Assembly (NCBI RefSeq): GCF_024138165.1
Contig: NZ_CP100000.1
Coordinates: forward strand, 2,356,001-2,420,000
Reading direction: 5' to 3'
From: Halorussus vallis
GTDB taxonomy: Archaea; Halobacteriota; Halobacteria; Halobacteriales; Haladaptataceae
DNA length: 64,000 nucleotides
Shown one piece after another: positions 14,911 through 26,660 of the stretch (positions are counted from its first letter, which is position 1; every line of letters begins with the position of its first letter). A model generated the notes under the pieces. It saw only the letters and a program-made list of their open reading frames with translations. It had not been told where the DNA came from and did no database searches. A program made the position numbers and the translations under genes.

Positions 14911-16637
14911 TGCCAGTCGTCGACGTGAATCCGGACGAACTCCGGAAACTGACCGGCCACGACGAGAAATCGGACGACGAACTCATCGACGACATGTTCG
15001 CGCTCGGCTTGGAGTACGAGGGCGAAACCGACGACGGCGACCTCCAACTGGAGTTCGCGCCCGACCGCCTCGACCGCCTCTCGGTGGAAGGTGTCGCCAG
15101 GTCGCTGCGCTACCAGTACGGCGACGACCGCGGCGTCTACGTCCCCGACACCAACGACCCCGACTGGACCATCGAAGTCGACGAGTCGGTGCCCGACGAG
15201 CGCCCCTACGTCACCGGCGCCGTGATTCGGGACGTGAGCCTCGACGCGGACGCGCTCGACTCGCTCATCCAGTTGCAGGAGAAACTCCACGCGACGATGG
15301 GTCGAAAGCGCGCCAAGGGCGCCATCGGCATCCACGACCTCACCATGCTGAAGGGGCAGGCCGCGACCGCCGAGGGCCAGACCGAGGTCGGCAACTCCAT
15401 CACCTACCGGGGCATCGCCCCCGACGGCGACCGGTTCGTTCCGCTCGACGCCGACACCGAGATGACGCCCGAAGACGTCCTGCGCGCTCACCCGACCGGC
15501 GAAACCTACGCCCCGCTGGTCGCGGAGTACGACCGCTACCCCGCCATCTACGACGACATCGGACTGTTCTCGTTCCCGCCGGTCATCAACGGCCGCCGGA
15601 CCGAGGTGGAGGCCGACTCGCGGGACCTGTTCGTGGAACTCACCGGCACCGACCAGTGGACCATCGACCACATGTGCAACATCATCTGCTACGCGCTCTC
15701 CGCACGGGGCGCGACCGTCGAGGAGGTCGAGGTCCAGTACCCCGACCGCACCCTCCTGCGGCCCGACTTCGAGGTGAAGACGAAGACGGTCACCCACGAG
15801 CGCATCGAGAAGACCCTCGGCGTCGACTTCGACGCCGAGCGCGTGGTCGACCTGCTGGAGCGGTCGGGCCTCGACGCCGAACCCGAGACGGTGGGCGACG
15901 ACGAACTCGCCTACGAGGTGTCGATTCCGCCCTACCGCGTCGACGTGCTCCACCCCGTGGACGTGATCGACGACGTGGGCCGGGCCTACGGCTTCAACGA
16001 CCTCGACCCGCGCTACCCCGACGTCGGCACCGTCGGCGGCCGCCACGAGCGCTCGAAACTCGAAGACGCCGCCCGCGAGGTGCTGGTTGGACTGGGCTTC
16101 GAGGACCTGCTGAACTTCCACATGATCAGCGAGGCGGAGAACTTCGACCGGATGGGCGTCTCGCCGGGGACCGACGTCGTCGGTGGCGGCGACCCTGCGA
16201 CCATCAAAGAGCCCTACAGCGAGGACTATACGATGCTCCGGACGTGGGCGCTCCCCTCGCTCGCGATGGTGCTGGAGAACAACACCCACCGGGCGTACCC
16301 CCAGGACCTCGCCGAGATCGGTCTCGCGGCCGAGGTCGACGAGAGCGAGAACACGGGCGTCGCCGAGCGCCGGACGGTCGCCGCGGTGCTCGCGCGCCAC
16401 GACGCCTCCTACGAGGACGCGAAGGCCCGCCTCCAGGCGGTCGCGCGCAACTTCGACGCCGACCTCGAGACGCCGCCGACCGACCACCCGACGTTCATCG
16501 ACGGCCGGGCGGCCGCGGTCGTGCTGGACGGCGAGGAAGTCGGCGTGATCGGCGAACTCCACCCCGAGGTGCTGGTCGAGCACGACCTCGAACTGCCCGT
16601 CGCGGCGTTCGAGTTCCGACTGGACGACCTGGAGTAG
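14910..16637 (+). CDS. pheT: Phenylalanyl-tRNA synthetase beta subunit
   Basis: Non-catalytic partner of PheS with editing (B3/4) and anticodon-proximal domains. The 575-residue length is typical for archaeal/eukaryotic PheT, shorter than bacterial forms. Recognisable segments: LEYEGETDDGDLQLEFAPDR (B1), the B3/4 editing region with GRKRAKGAIGIHDLTMLKG and FPPVINGRRTEVEADSRDLF, the B5 domain around VSIPPYRVDVLHPVDVIDDV, and the C-terminal catalytic-like fold (NFHMISEAENFDRMG to VAAFEFRLDDLE). Overlaps pheS by one base. A few bases later is the convergent 3' end of the next gene, with about 60 bp between. Confidence 0.95.
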   Translation: MPVVDVNPDELRKLTGHDEKSDDELIDDMFALGLEYEGETDDGDLQLEFAPDRLDRLSVEGVARSLRYQYGDDRGVYVPDTNDPDWTIEVDESVPDERPYVTGAVIRDVSLDADALDSLIQLQEKLHATMGRKRAKGAIGIHDLTMLKGQAATAEGQTEVGNSITYRGIAPDGDRFVPLDADTEMTPEDVLRAHPTGETYAPLVAEYDRYPAIYDDIGLFSFPPVINGRRTEVEADSRDLFVELTGTDQWTIDHMCNIICYALSARGATVEEVEVQYPDRTLLRPDFEVKTKTVTHERIEKTLGVDFDAERVVDLLERSGLDAEPETVGDDELAYEVSIPPYRVDVLHPVDVIDDVGRAYGFNDLDPRYPDVGTVGGRHERSKLEDAAREVLVGLGFEDLLNFHMISEAENFDRMGVSPGTDVVGGGDPATIKEPYSEDYTMLRTWALPSLAMVLENNTHRAYPQDLAEIGLAAEVDESENTGVAERRTVAAVLARHDASYEDAKARLQAVARNFDADLETPPTDHPTFIDGRAAAVVLDGEEVGVIGELHPEVLVEHDLELPVAAFEFRLDDLE

Positions 16638-16696
16638 CGTCGCTTCTCGTCGACCTCCGACGACGCCTGGGCCGGAGGGGGAGACGATTCCAGTTC

Positions 16697-18217
16697 TTAT
16701 TCTGCCGGGAACGACCCGTCGAGTAGCGTCCCCGTCTGTCGGTCGACGTAGCTACGTTGCATTCCGTGGACGGCCGCTTTGAGGCTCGCCCCGCCTCGCA
16801 GGCGCTCGCGGACCTCCCGTCGCTTCCACTCGGCGGGAGTCGTTCCATCGTCCGCGCGGCGGCGAAGCGGCCGGAGATACTCGGCGATTCGACCGTCCGA
16901 GAACCCGCGGAGTTCCAGTCCCTCGCGGGCCGCGGCGAACAGGTCGTCGTACAGTTCGCCGGCGTCGCGGGTTTCGGTGCCGTCGGCGGTGATCCACGTG
17001 AGGTCGGCGTCGAGGCCGTCGCGCGTCGCGGCGTAGAAGTTCTCCTCGGCGGTTTCCCAGTCGAGGTCGCCGACCGGGTGGTCCCCGCTGGCGAGGCCGG
17101 TGAGGAGTCCGGCGAACGCCGCCTGGAACGAGAACGCGTCTTCGACGGTCGGCTGGGCGGGCACCGGCCGGAACTCGATTCGGACGTTCGCGCCCGCCTC
17201 CGTCTCACCGTCGAACACCGGCCGGACCCATCGCCAGTAGGTACCCCGCTTCAACTGGAAGTGGGCGAACTCGCCGTCGGGGTCAGCCGACTCGGTCGAG
17301 AGCGGAACCACGGTCCGGTCGGCGACGATGCGGTCTATCGCCTCCGCGGTCGATTCGAGGTCTTTCGGAAACCGAACCTTCCCCGGCGAGTCGTCCGGTC
17401 GGTTCATCACTGTCTCGAACACCGGAATCCGGTTCTCGACCCACGCGTCGTCGACGACCGCCTCGGGGTCGGCGTCGTCGTCGTAGAGGTCCGGCGGGAC
17501 GAACGGCGAGTTGGCCGCGAGTGCGAGCAGGGGTCCGGCGACCCGGAGCGCGTACCGGAAGTAAGTCGGAAGGCGGGTCGCTTGCGGCACCCGATAGTGG
17601 AACTGTGTGGAGGTGATCAGACTCTGTGGGAGGACCGTGTCGGCCGACAGCGAGGCGTTCGGGAGATCGATTCGCATTCCGGACGCCACCTCTTCGCGGT
17701 CCCCGCTCGGATTCGACATCACGTGGTGGCGAACCGACTCGCTCATGTTCGCGGCGATTTGCACGCCGTCCTCCTCGATGTAATCGCAGAGGTACTGCGC
17801 CGCGGTGGTTCCCGACGGCGGAATCGTCCATACCCCGTCGCTGACGAGTCGGAGTCCCTCCACGTCGGCCCAAGTCTGTGCGGCCGCGACGTTCGCTTTC
17901 ACCTCGGCCTCCTGGGCCGCGAGTCCGCGAGGGGTCAGCGGTCGAGGTCGGACCTGCATCTCGGCGTTGTGGATGCCGAGTTCCTTCTCGAAGCCCACGG
18001 TATCGAGCAGGTCGCGCGGAACGCGAGCAAGCGCGCTCGTCTCGTCCACGGCGTAGAACTCGTACTCCATCCCGGCGGTGGCGTCGGGACTGTCGAAGGT
18101 CCCGTCAGCGACCGCCGACTTCAGGCGGTCGGCCTCCGCTTCGACGCGACCGTCGAAGTCCGCCTCGTCGAACTCCATCGCCGCCGCCACCCGCGCCGCC
18201 AGGGGAGTTTCAACCAT
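16697..18217 (-). CDS. Glutamate-cysteine ligase-like protein (GCS2 family)
   Basis: A 506-residue cytosolic protein that resembles the GCS2 branch of glutamate-cysteine ligases, ATP-dependent carboxylate-amine ligases of the glutamine-synthetase fold. The N-terminal GMEYEFYAVDETSALARVPR corresponds to the family GxExEF active-site strand, HNAEMQVRPRPLT to the following metal-binding strand, and GANVRIEFRPVPAQPTVEDA to the conserved C-terminal R-P signature. Haloarchaea make gamma-glutamylcysteine as their main thiol, but the recognised GshA of this group is shorter, so the substrate here is uncertain. Divergent neighbour: none; transcribed away from pyrD with 96 bp between, probably its own promoter near 18235-18260. 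Confidence 0.65.
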   Translation of the reverse strand: MVETPLAARVAAAMEFDEADFDGRVEAEADRLKSAVADGTFDSPDATAGMEYEFYAVDETSALARVPRDLLDTVGFEKELGIHNAEMQVRPRPLTPRGLAAQEAEVKANVAAAQTWADVEGLRLVSDGVWTIPPSGTTAAQYLCDYIEEDGVQIAANMSESVRHHVMSNPSGDREEVASGMRIDLPNASLSADTVLPQSLITSTQFHYRVPQATRLPTYFRYALRVAGPLLALAANSPFVPPDLYDDDADPEAVVDDAWVENRIPVFETVMNRPDDSPGKVRFPKDLESTAEAIDRIVADRTVVPLSTESADPDGEFAHFQLKRGTYWRWVRPVFDGETEAGANVRIEFRPVPAQPTVEDAFSFQAAFAGLLTGLASGDHPVGDLDWETAEENFYAATRDGLDADLTWITADGTETRDAGELYDDLFAAAREGLELRGFSDGRIAEYLRPLRRRADDGTTPAEWKRREVRERLRGGASLKAAVHGMQRSYVDRQTGTLLDGSFPAE

Positions 18218-18313
18218 ACGACCAATTCAACGTTCACCGTTTTCCGGCCGTTGGCTCACTCGTAAACCGATTAATAAGGGGTCGGACGACACGCCGCCGC
18301 CCGGTGGGTGGAG

Positions 18314-19369
18314 TCAGTCGAGGTCGGCGCCGACCGCGGCCTGGACCGAGTCGAAGCCGTCCCGCTCCAAGAGTTCGAGCAGTCCCCGGTTAATCTCGCG
18401 CGCGATGGAGGGGCCGCGGTAGACGAGACCGGTGTACAGTTGGACTACGTGCGCGCCCGCGCGAATCTTCCGGTAGGCGTCCTCGGCGGTGAACACCCCG
18501 CCGACGCCGACGACCGGGACGTCGGTGCGCTCGGCGACGAACCGGACCGTCTCGGTCGCCCGGGCCTCGACGGGTTTGCCCGACAGGCCGCCCTCCTCGG
18601 CGCGGTTGTGGCTTCGGAGGCTCTCGGGCCGGTCGGTCGTGGTGTTCGTCGCGATGACGCCGTCGAGTTCGAGTTCGTCCACGAGTTCGAGCGCGTCCTC
18701 GACCGCCGGCCGCGGGAGGTCGGGCGAGAGTTTGACGAGCAGGGGACTCGCGCCCGCGTCGGTCAGCGTCGAGAGGATGGCCTCCATCGAATCGCGGTTC
18801 TGGAGGTCCCGAAAGCCCTCCGAGTTCGGACACGAGACGTTCACCACGAAGAAATCCCCGCCCTCGACCACCCGCTCGTAGGTGTAGCGGTAATCCTCGG
18901 GGGCGTCCTCGGTCGAGACGTGCTCGGTCTTCGCGAGGTTCACGCCTACTGGAACGTTCGCGTGCGTGCGCGCGAGGCGCTCGCCCACCTCGTCGGCGCC
19001 CCGGTTGTTCAGCCCCATGCGGTTGACGACGCCCTCGTCCTCGCGCAGGCGGAACATCCGTGGTCGCGGGTTGCCGCCCTGGGGTTCGGCGGTGACGCCG
19101 CCGACTTCGACGTGGCCGAAGCCGAGACTCGCCAGCGCGGCGGGCACTTCGGCGTTCTTGTCGAATCCGGCGGCGACGCCGACCGGATTCGAGAATCGCT
19201 GGTCGAACGCCTCGACGCGGAGTCGCTCGTCGTCGACTTCGTACCGCGCGGCCATCGCATCGGCTATCGGCGTTCCCTGTGCGACCCGAAGTCCGGCGTG
19301 GACGAAGTCGTGCGCCGTCTCGGGCGGTAGTCCGAACAGAAGTGGTTTCGCCAGCTCGTAGGCGTTCAT
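18314..19369 (-). CDS. pyrD: Dihydroorotate dehydrogenase (class 2-like)
   Basis: Fourth step of pyrimidine synthesis, oxidising dihydroorotate to orotate with FMN and, in class 2, a membrane quinone. The 351-residue protein has the class 2 N-terminal helical extension (MNAYELAKPLLFGLPPETAH), the substrate motif FDKNAEVPAAL, the loop NRMGLNNRGADEVGERL, and the FMN-phosphate segment ATNTTTDRPES/GGLSGKP/GVGGVFTAEDA. The catalytic base position reads NVSCPN, with Cys where class 2 enzymes carry Ser. ATG 19369 fits the known N-terminus. Downstream of the AbrB-like gene by 46 bp on the same strand; co-transcription is possible. Confidence 0.92.
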   Translation of the reverse strand: MNAYELAKPLLFGLPPETAHDFVHAGLRVAQGTPIADAMAARYEVDDERLRVEAFDQRFSNPVGVAAGFDKNAEVPAALASLGFGHVEVGGVTAEPQGGNPRPRMFRLREDEGVVNRMGLNNRGADEVGERLARTHANVPVGVNLAKTEHVSTEDAPEDYRYTYERVVEGGDFFVVNVSCPNSEGFRDLQNRDSMEAILSTLTDAGASPLLVKLSPDLPRPAVEDALELVDELELDGVIATNTTTDRPESLRSHNRAEEGGLSGKPVEARATETVRFVAERTDVPVVGVGGVFTAEDAYRKIRAGAHVVQLYTGLVYRGPSIAREINRGLLELLERDGFDSVQAAVGADLD

Positions 19370-19415
19370 CGTTCGACCGGCCAGGCCGAGGCGGTAAAAG
19401 TTCCCCGTCTCGCCA

Positions 19416-19613
19416 TCAGAACTCGTGTTCGACCTCGTCCTTGTCGGCCTTCTGGATGATTATCTTGTCCTCCCGGACGCGCACGAACACCTCGTCGCCG
19501 ATGTCCATGCCTGCGACGGCTAGCTCGTCCTCGTGTAGATTGATGTGGACGTTGTGGTACTCGCCGTCCTCGCCTTTCGCGCCACTGGGGCTAAGCTTCT
19601 TTTTCCGTACCAT
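19416..19613 (-). CDS. Small AbrB/SpoVT-like DNA-binding protein
   Basis: A 65-residue protein (MVRKKKLSPSGAKGEDGEYH...) whose C-terminal half, HEDELAVAGMDIGDEVFVRV followed by REDKIIIQKAD, has the swapped-hairpin AbrB/MazE pattern used by dimeric transition-state regulators and antitoxins. No toxin gene is adjacent, so a housekeeping regulator is more likely. A TATA-like AAGTATATTC sits on the minus strand near 19641-19652, about 30 bases upstream. Conserved small proteins of this kind are common in haloarchaea; targets unknown. Transcribed toward pyrD. Confidence 0.7.
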   Translation of the reverse strand: MVRKKKLSPSGAKGEDGEYHNVHINLHEDELAVAGMDIGDEVFVRVREDKIIIQKADKDEVEHEF

Positions 19614-19920
19614 CGCGGTATCCTATGCGTAGGTTCGCCATAGAATATACTTAAGTGTTTTCTACCGACCTCCCCCGTCTCGGCCGCCGACGGCGTTCGA
19701 GTTCGAGCGGTCGGGCGCTTCGATTGTCACCTCTTCTGGGTTGGCGACTCTTTACTCTTCCGCCCACCCCGTCCGCGGGCCGGGCGCGAGCGCGGAGAAA
19801 CCCACCATTACGCGGATAAATACCGGCCTTCGCGCCGGGATTCTGCGCGTAACGCGGCGAAATCGCACGACCGCACAGGCTCAACATATAAATGTATCGC
19901 CGCTAATGGCTCATATCGGC

Positions 19921-19933
19921 GATATATTTATAA
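19921..19933 (+). promoter_or_regulatory. TATA box of the MC1 gene
   Basis: GATATATTTATAA centred about 28 bases before ATG 19955. With the usual archaeal distance, transcription would begin at or next to that ATG, giving a leaderless mRNA. Confidence 0.7.
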
Positions 19934-19954
19934 CGGGTCCTGTGCTGGGTTGGC

Positions 19955-20278
19955 ATGGAGGAGAAAACCATGGTACGTGAAGACGGTAAGCGGAACTTTG
20001 CACTGCGCAGCACCGACGGCGACGAATCGAGCGTCTTCTCGGGCAACACGCCGCGGCAGGCCGCACTGAAGGCGGCCCGCCGTCTCGACCCGGCCTCTTC
20101 GGAGGATTCGGCCGACCGAACCGAACTCAGACTTCGGGAGAAGGGAACCGACAAGGTTCACATCTACGAGGGCTGGGCGTGGCACGAGTCGGCCCCCGAC
20201 GACAAGCCCGACTGGATGCCCGGCGAGATCACCGAGGCCAACGTCTCGAAGCAGGGTATCGAACACCTCGATGAGTGA
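19955..20278 (+). CDS. Non-histone chromosomal protein MC1
   Basis: Monomeric DNA-bending chromatin protein of the MC1 family found in Methanosarcina and haloarchaea. The 107-residue product contains RNFALRSTDGDESSVFSGNT, PRQAALKAARRLDPASS, LRLREKGTDKVHIYEGW and the final EITEANVSKQGIEHLDE, the order of conserved MC1 blocks, but is more acidic than methanogen forms. TATA spacing points to ATG 19955 (leaderless). A second ATG at 19970 (MVREDGKR) has GGAGG eight bases upstream and would give 102 residues, so either or both starts could be used. Strong promoter and isolated position fit an abundant nucleoid protein. Confidence 0.88.
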   Translation: MEEKTMVREDGKRNFALRSTDGDESSVFSGNTPRQAALKAARRLDPASSEDSADRTELRLREKGTDKVHIYEGWAWHESAPDDKPDWMPGEITEANVSKQGIEHLDE

Positions 20279-20542
20279 GGCGGTCGGCAGAGCACACCAA
20301 TCGTTTTCTACGCGCGTGCGCCCGAACCCCGATAGCGAGACGTAGCGCCCGCGAAGTTCAACCCTTTTGTGCTCCCTCTCCGTACCCCGAGCCGCGCGGG
20401 GCGCACTCGCCGCGACGACGCGCACGACGCGCCGGATGAAACGGCCCGTTCTCCACCCGCGCGACAGCGACGCTCGTTCAGCCTCGGCTCCGTCGGATCG
20501 CGACGCGAGTGCTACGTTACACCGGCACGAAGCCGACTCGGT

Positions 20543-20852
20543 CCGACGGCCTTAAGTGTAACCCAGGCATTCGTAGAGATACGAGCGAGGTCCTGCGGTT
20601 TGGGCCTCCGGGACGCGGCGAGAATCGACGTCTTTTTAAGGCGTCTTGGCCGCGTCTCGACGCTAACCCCAATCCAATGCCCTTAAGTGTATGTGGCCAC
20701 TCGAATTGGATGTGAACGGCGTCCTGCGATTTCGGACGTCCGGTTCGCCTCTAATCCGACGGTCTTAAGTACATACGGGGCCTCGGATTGGATACGAAGT
20801 TCCTTCGGGGGTTCTCCTCCGAGGGGCGACTGCGGTCCGACGGCCTTAAATA
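20543..20852 (+). promoter_or_regulatory. Four tandem rRNA operon promoters
   Basis: Four repeats of the haloarchaeal rrn promoter box: CCGACGGCCTTAAGTG at 20543-20558, ATGCCCTTAAGTGT at 20677-20690, CCGACGGTCTTAAGT at 20757-20770 (transition base excluded) and CCGACGGCCTTAAATA at 20837-20852. The last three are about 80 bp apart and followed by similar DNA (GGATTGGATACG, CGAATTGGATGTG), implying duplicated promoter units. Between MC1 and the first box (20279-20540) nothing recognisable is seen. From 20860 to 21166 runs the transcribed leader with the 16S processing arm. Confidence 0.85.
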
Positions 20853-21034
20853 ACTAAGGCCGTTTGGACTGTAATGCGGAAAAGATCAGACGCGATTCGC
20901 GGGGCGTTCAACTCGTCCCGCAATCTCGGCCCGAATGGCCTTCGATGGGTTTAAACCCCGTCGAAGCCAACCTTCGGGTCCGAAGGAAATGAGGATTCCA
21001 CCCCTGCGGTCCGCCGTACACGATGGGATCTGAT

Positions 21035-21066
21035 GTTAGCCTTGGCAGTTCGGTGACACCCGACCA
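21035..21066 (+). other. Left arm of the 16S rRNA processing stem
   Basis: GTTAGCCTTGGCAGTTCG and CCCGACC pair with the complementary bases at 22731-22761 after the 16S gene. The unpaired GTGA/CAC against GCAC/CTT is close to a bulge-helix-bulge, with one mismatch in the four-base central helix, the site where the archaeal splicing endonuclease excises pre-16S. Confidence 0.7.
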
Positions 21067-21166
21067 ACGATTCGGTCCGGGGTCGTCGAACTGACGGACC
21101 TAGACACGATAGACACATTATGTGTCTCCGCCAGAAACCCACCGAGCCATTACGTGCTCGGCAACC

Positions 21167-22638
<1,472 letters not shown>

Positions 22639-22730
22639 AAAGACCGGGACCAGGCCGACGCGCCTGGCCCACCCGTTCGTCGCTTCGGCGACGAACACGA
22701 GGGTTCCTCGACGACCTCGACCGCTTCGGT

Positions 22731-22761
22731 GGTCGGGCACCTTCGAACTGCCAAGGCTAAC
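22731..22761 (+). other. Right arm of the 16S rRNA processing stem
   Basis: GGTCGGGCACCTTCGAACTG and CCAAGGCTAAC complement the leader arm at 21035-21066, closing the loop around the 16S gene. The rest of the 16S to tRNA-Ala spacer holds two local hairpins (CGACG...CGTCG near 22677-22693 and the CCTCCCCG/CGGGGAGG one at 22767-22784). Confidence 0.7.
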
Positions 22762-22785
22762 GAAACCCTCCCCGTCCGGGGAGGT

Positions 22786-22857
22786 GGGCCCATAGCTCAG
22801 TGGTAGAGTGCCTCCTTTGCAAGGAGGATGCCCTGGGTTCGAATCCCAGTGGGTCCA
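22786..22857 (+). tRNA. tRNA-Ala (anticodon TGC)
   Basis: 72-nt cloverleaf in the 16S-23S spacer: acceptor GGGCCCA with TGGGTCC, D-loop AGCTCAGTGGTAGAGT, anticodon stem CCTCC/GGAGG around TTTGCAA (TGC at 22818-22820), T-arm CTGGGTTCGAATCCCAG. CCA is only partly encoded. This is the standard place for tRNA-Ala in haloarchaeal rrn operons. Confidence 0.97.
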
Positions 22858-23010
22858 TACCTCGGACCGGAACTGAATCGCTCCCCTTAAGTGGGATGCG
22901 ACGAAATGTTCGGGTCCGAAGCAACCGATGCACCACCTCGTGAAAGCGTGGGTGGGAAGGGTTCGATGCACGCTCCCGGCCACCTCCGGGACGTGGCGAT
23001 GACGACCGTG

Positions 23011-23054
23011 TGTAAGTGCAATCCAGACGTCCACTGGATCCGTTTAACCGGGTC
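23011..23054 (+). other. Left arm of the 23S rRNA processing stem with bulge-helix-bulge
   Basis: TGTAAGTGCAATCCAG, then ACGT (23027-23030), bulge CCA (23031-23033), then CTGGATCCGTTTAAC. It pairs with 26002-26044. The ACGT/GCGT four-base helix between two three-base bulges on opposite strands is the canonical archaeal splicing-endonuclease substrate. Confidence 0.85.
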
Positions 23055-23073
23055 ACAGTGTGATTCCAACAGC

Positions 23074-25985
<2,912 letters not shown>

Positions 25986-26001
25986 ATTCATACCGCACTT
26001 G

Positions 26002-26044
26002 GACCCGTTAAACGGATCCAGGCGTTAACTGGATTGCACTTACA
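26002..26044 (+). other. Right arm of the 23S rRNA processing stem with bulge-helix-bulge
   Basis: GACCCGTTAAACGGATCCAG, GCGT (26022-26025), bulge TAA (26026-26028), then CTGGATTGCACTTACA. Complementary to 23011-23054. Confidence 0.85.
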
Positions 26045-26105
26045 TTACGGTCAGACGGACCACCGACGTTGGACATAGTTCGCGGTTCGATTCCGCGAGT
26101 CGGCG

Positions 26106-26227
26106 TTAAGGCGGCCATAGCGGCGGGGTCACTCCCGTACCCATCCCGAACACGGAAGATAAGCCCGCCAGCGTTCCGGCGAGTACTGGAGTGCGCGAGC
26201 CTCTGGGAAATTCGGTTCGCCGCCTAC
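26106..26227 (+). rRNA. rrf: 5S ribosomal RNA
   Basis: 122-nt sequence TTAAGGCGGCCATAGCGGCG ... GGTTCGCCGCCTACC, with CCCGTACCCATCCCGAACAC in the loop A-B-C region and GAGTACTGGAGTGCGCGAGC in the loop E arm; first and last ten bases pair. Third rRNA of the operon. Confidence 0.96.
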
Positions 26228-26242
26228 CACTCATACTTCATC

Positions 26243-26278
26243 AAAAGCCCCACAGAGCGCGTGCTCTGTGGGGCTTTT
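26243..26278 (+). terminator. rrn operon terminator
   Basis: Perfect 16 bp stem AAAAGCCCCACAGAGC / GCTCTGTGGGGCTTTT with a GCGT loop, ending in a T-run, 15 bases after 5S. It separates the rRNA genes from tRNA-Cys. Confidence 0.85.
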
Positions 26279-26402
26279 TGTATTTATATCGGAGAGCCGA
26301 CGGCTCGCGCACCGGCGCTGACGCGCCGCCGCGCTCGCCTCGATGCTCGAGTCGGTCCGCGCCGCGACGCCGTTCGCGGTCGCGGAAATCGCCGGATACC
26401 GC

Positions 26403-26411
26403 TATGTTTAA
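26403..26411 (+). promoter_or_regulatory. TATA box of tRNA-Cys
   Basis: TATGTTTAAGC-type box about 30 bases before the tRNA, so the gene has its own promoter beyond the rrn terminator. Other bases of the gap 26279-26438 show nothing recognisable. Confidence 0.55.
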
Positions 26412-26438
26412 GCGCGACGAGCGTTTATCTCAGACCGC

Positions 26439-26514
26439 GCCAAGGTGGCAGAGTCCGGCCGAACGCAGCGGCCTGCAGAGCCGCCTACCGCCGGTTCAAA
26501 TCCGGCCCTTGGCT
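26439..26514 (+). tRNA. tRNA-Cys (anticodon GCA)
   Basis: Acceptor GCCAAGG/CCTTGGC, anticodon stem GCGGC/GCCGC around CTGCAGA (GCA at 26475-26477), T-arm CCGGTTCAAATCCGG, 76 nt. It follows the rrn operon as in most haloarchaea. Confidence 0.95.
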
Positions 26515-26660
26515 TCTCTCGATATCCACGCACGACGAGCGCCGCATGGGACCGTAACTGCCGACCGACCACGAGTTCAATCCCGCTGCCCCACACGACG
26601 AGCGTCTCCTCCGAATGCGAACGGCGACTCGCACCGACTTCGCAATGCACGGCCGACGCT

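Noticed and set aside
26069-26557. Frame covering 5S rRNA and tRNA-Cys
   Set aside because: Overlaps two RNA genes and the terminator.
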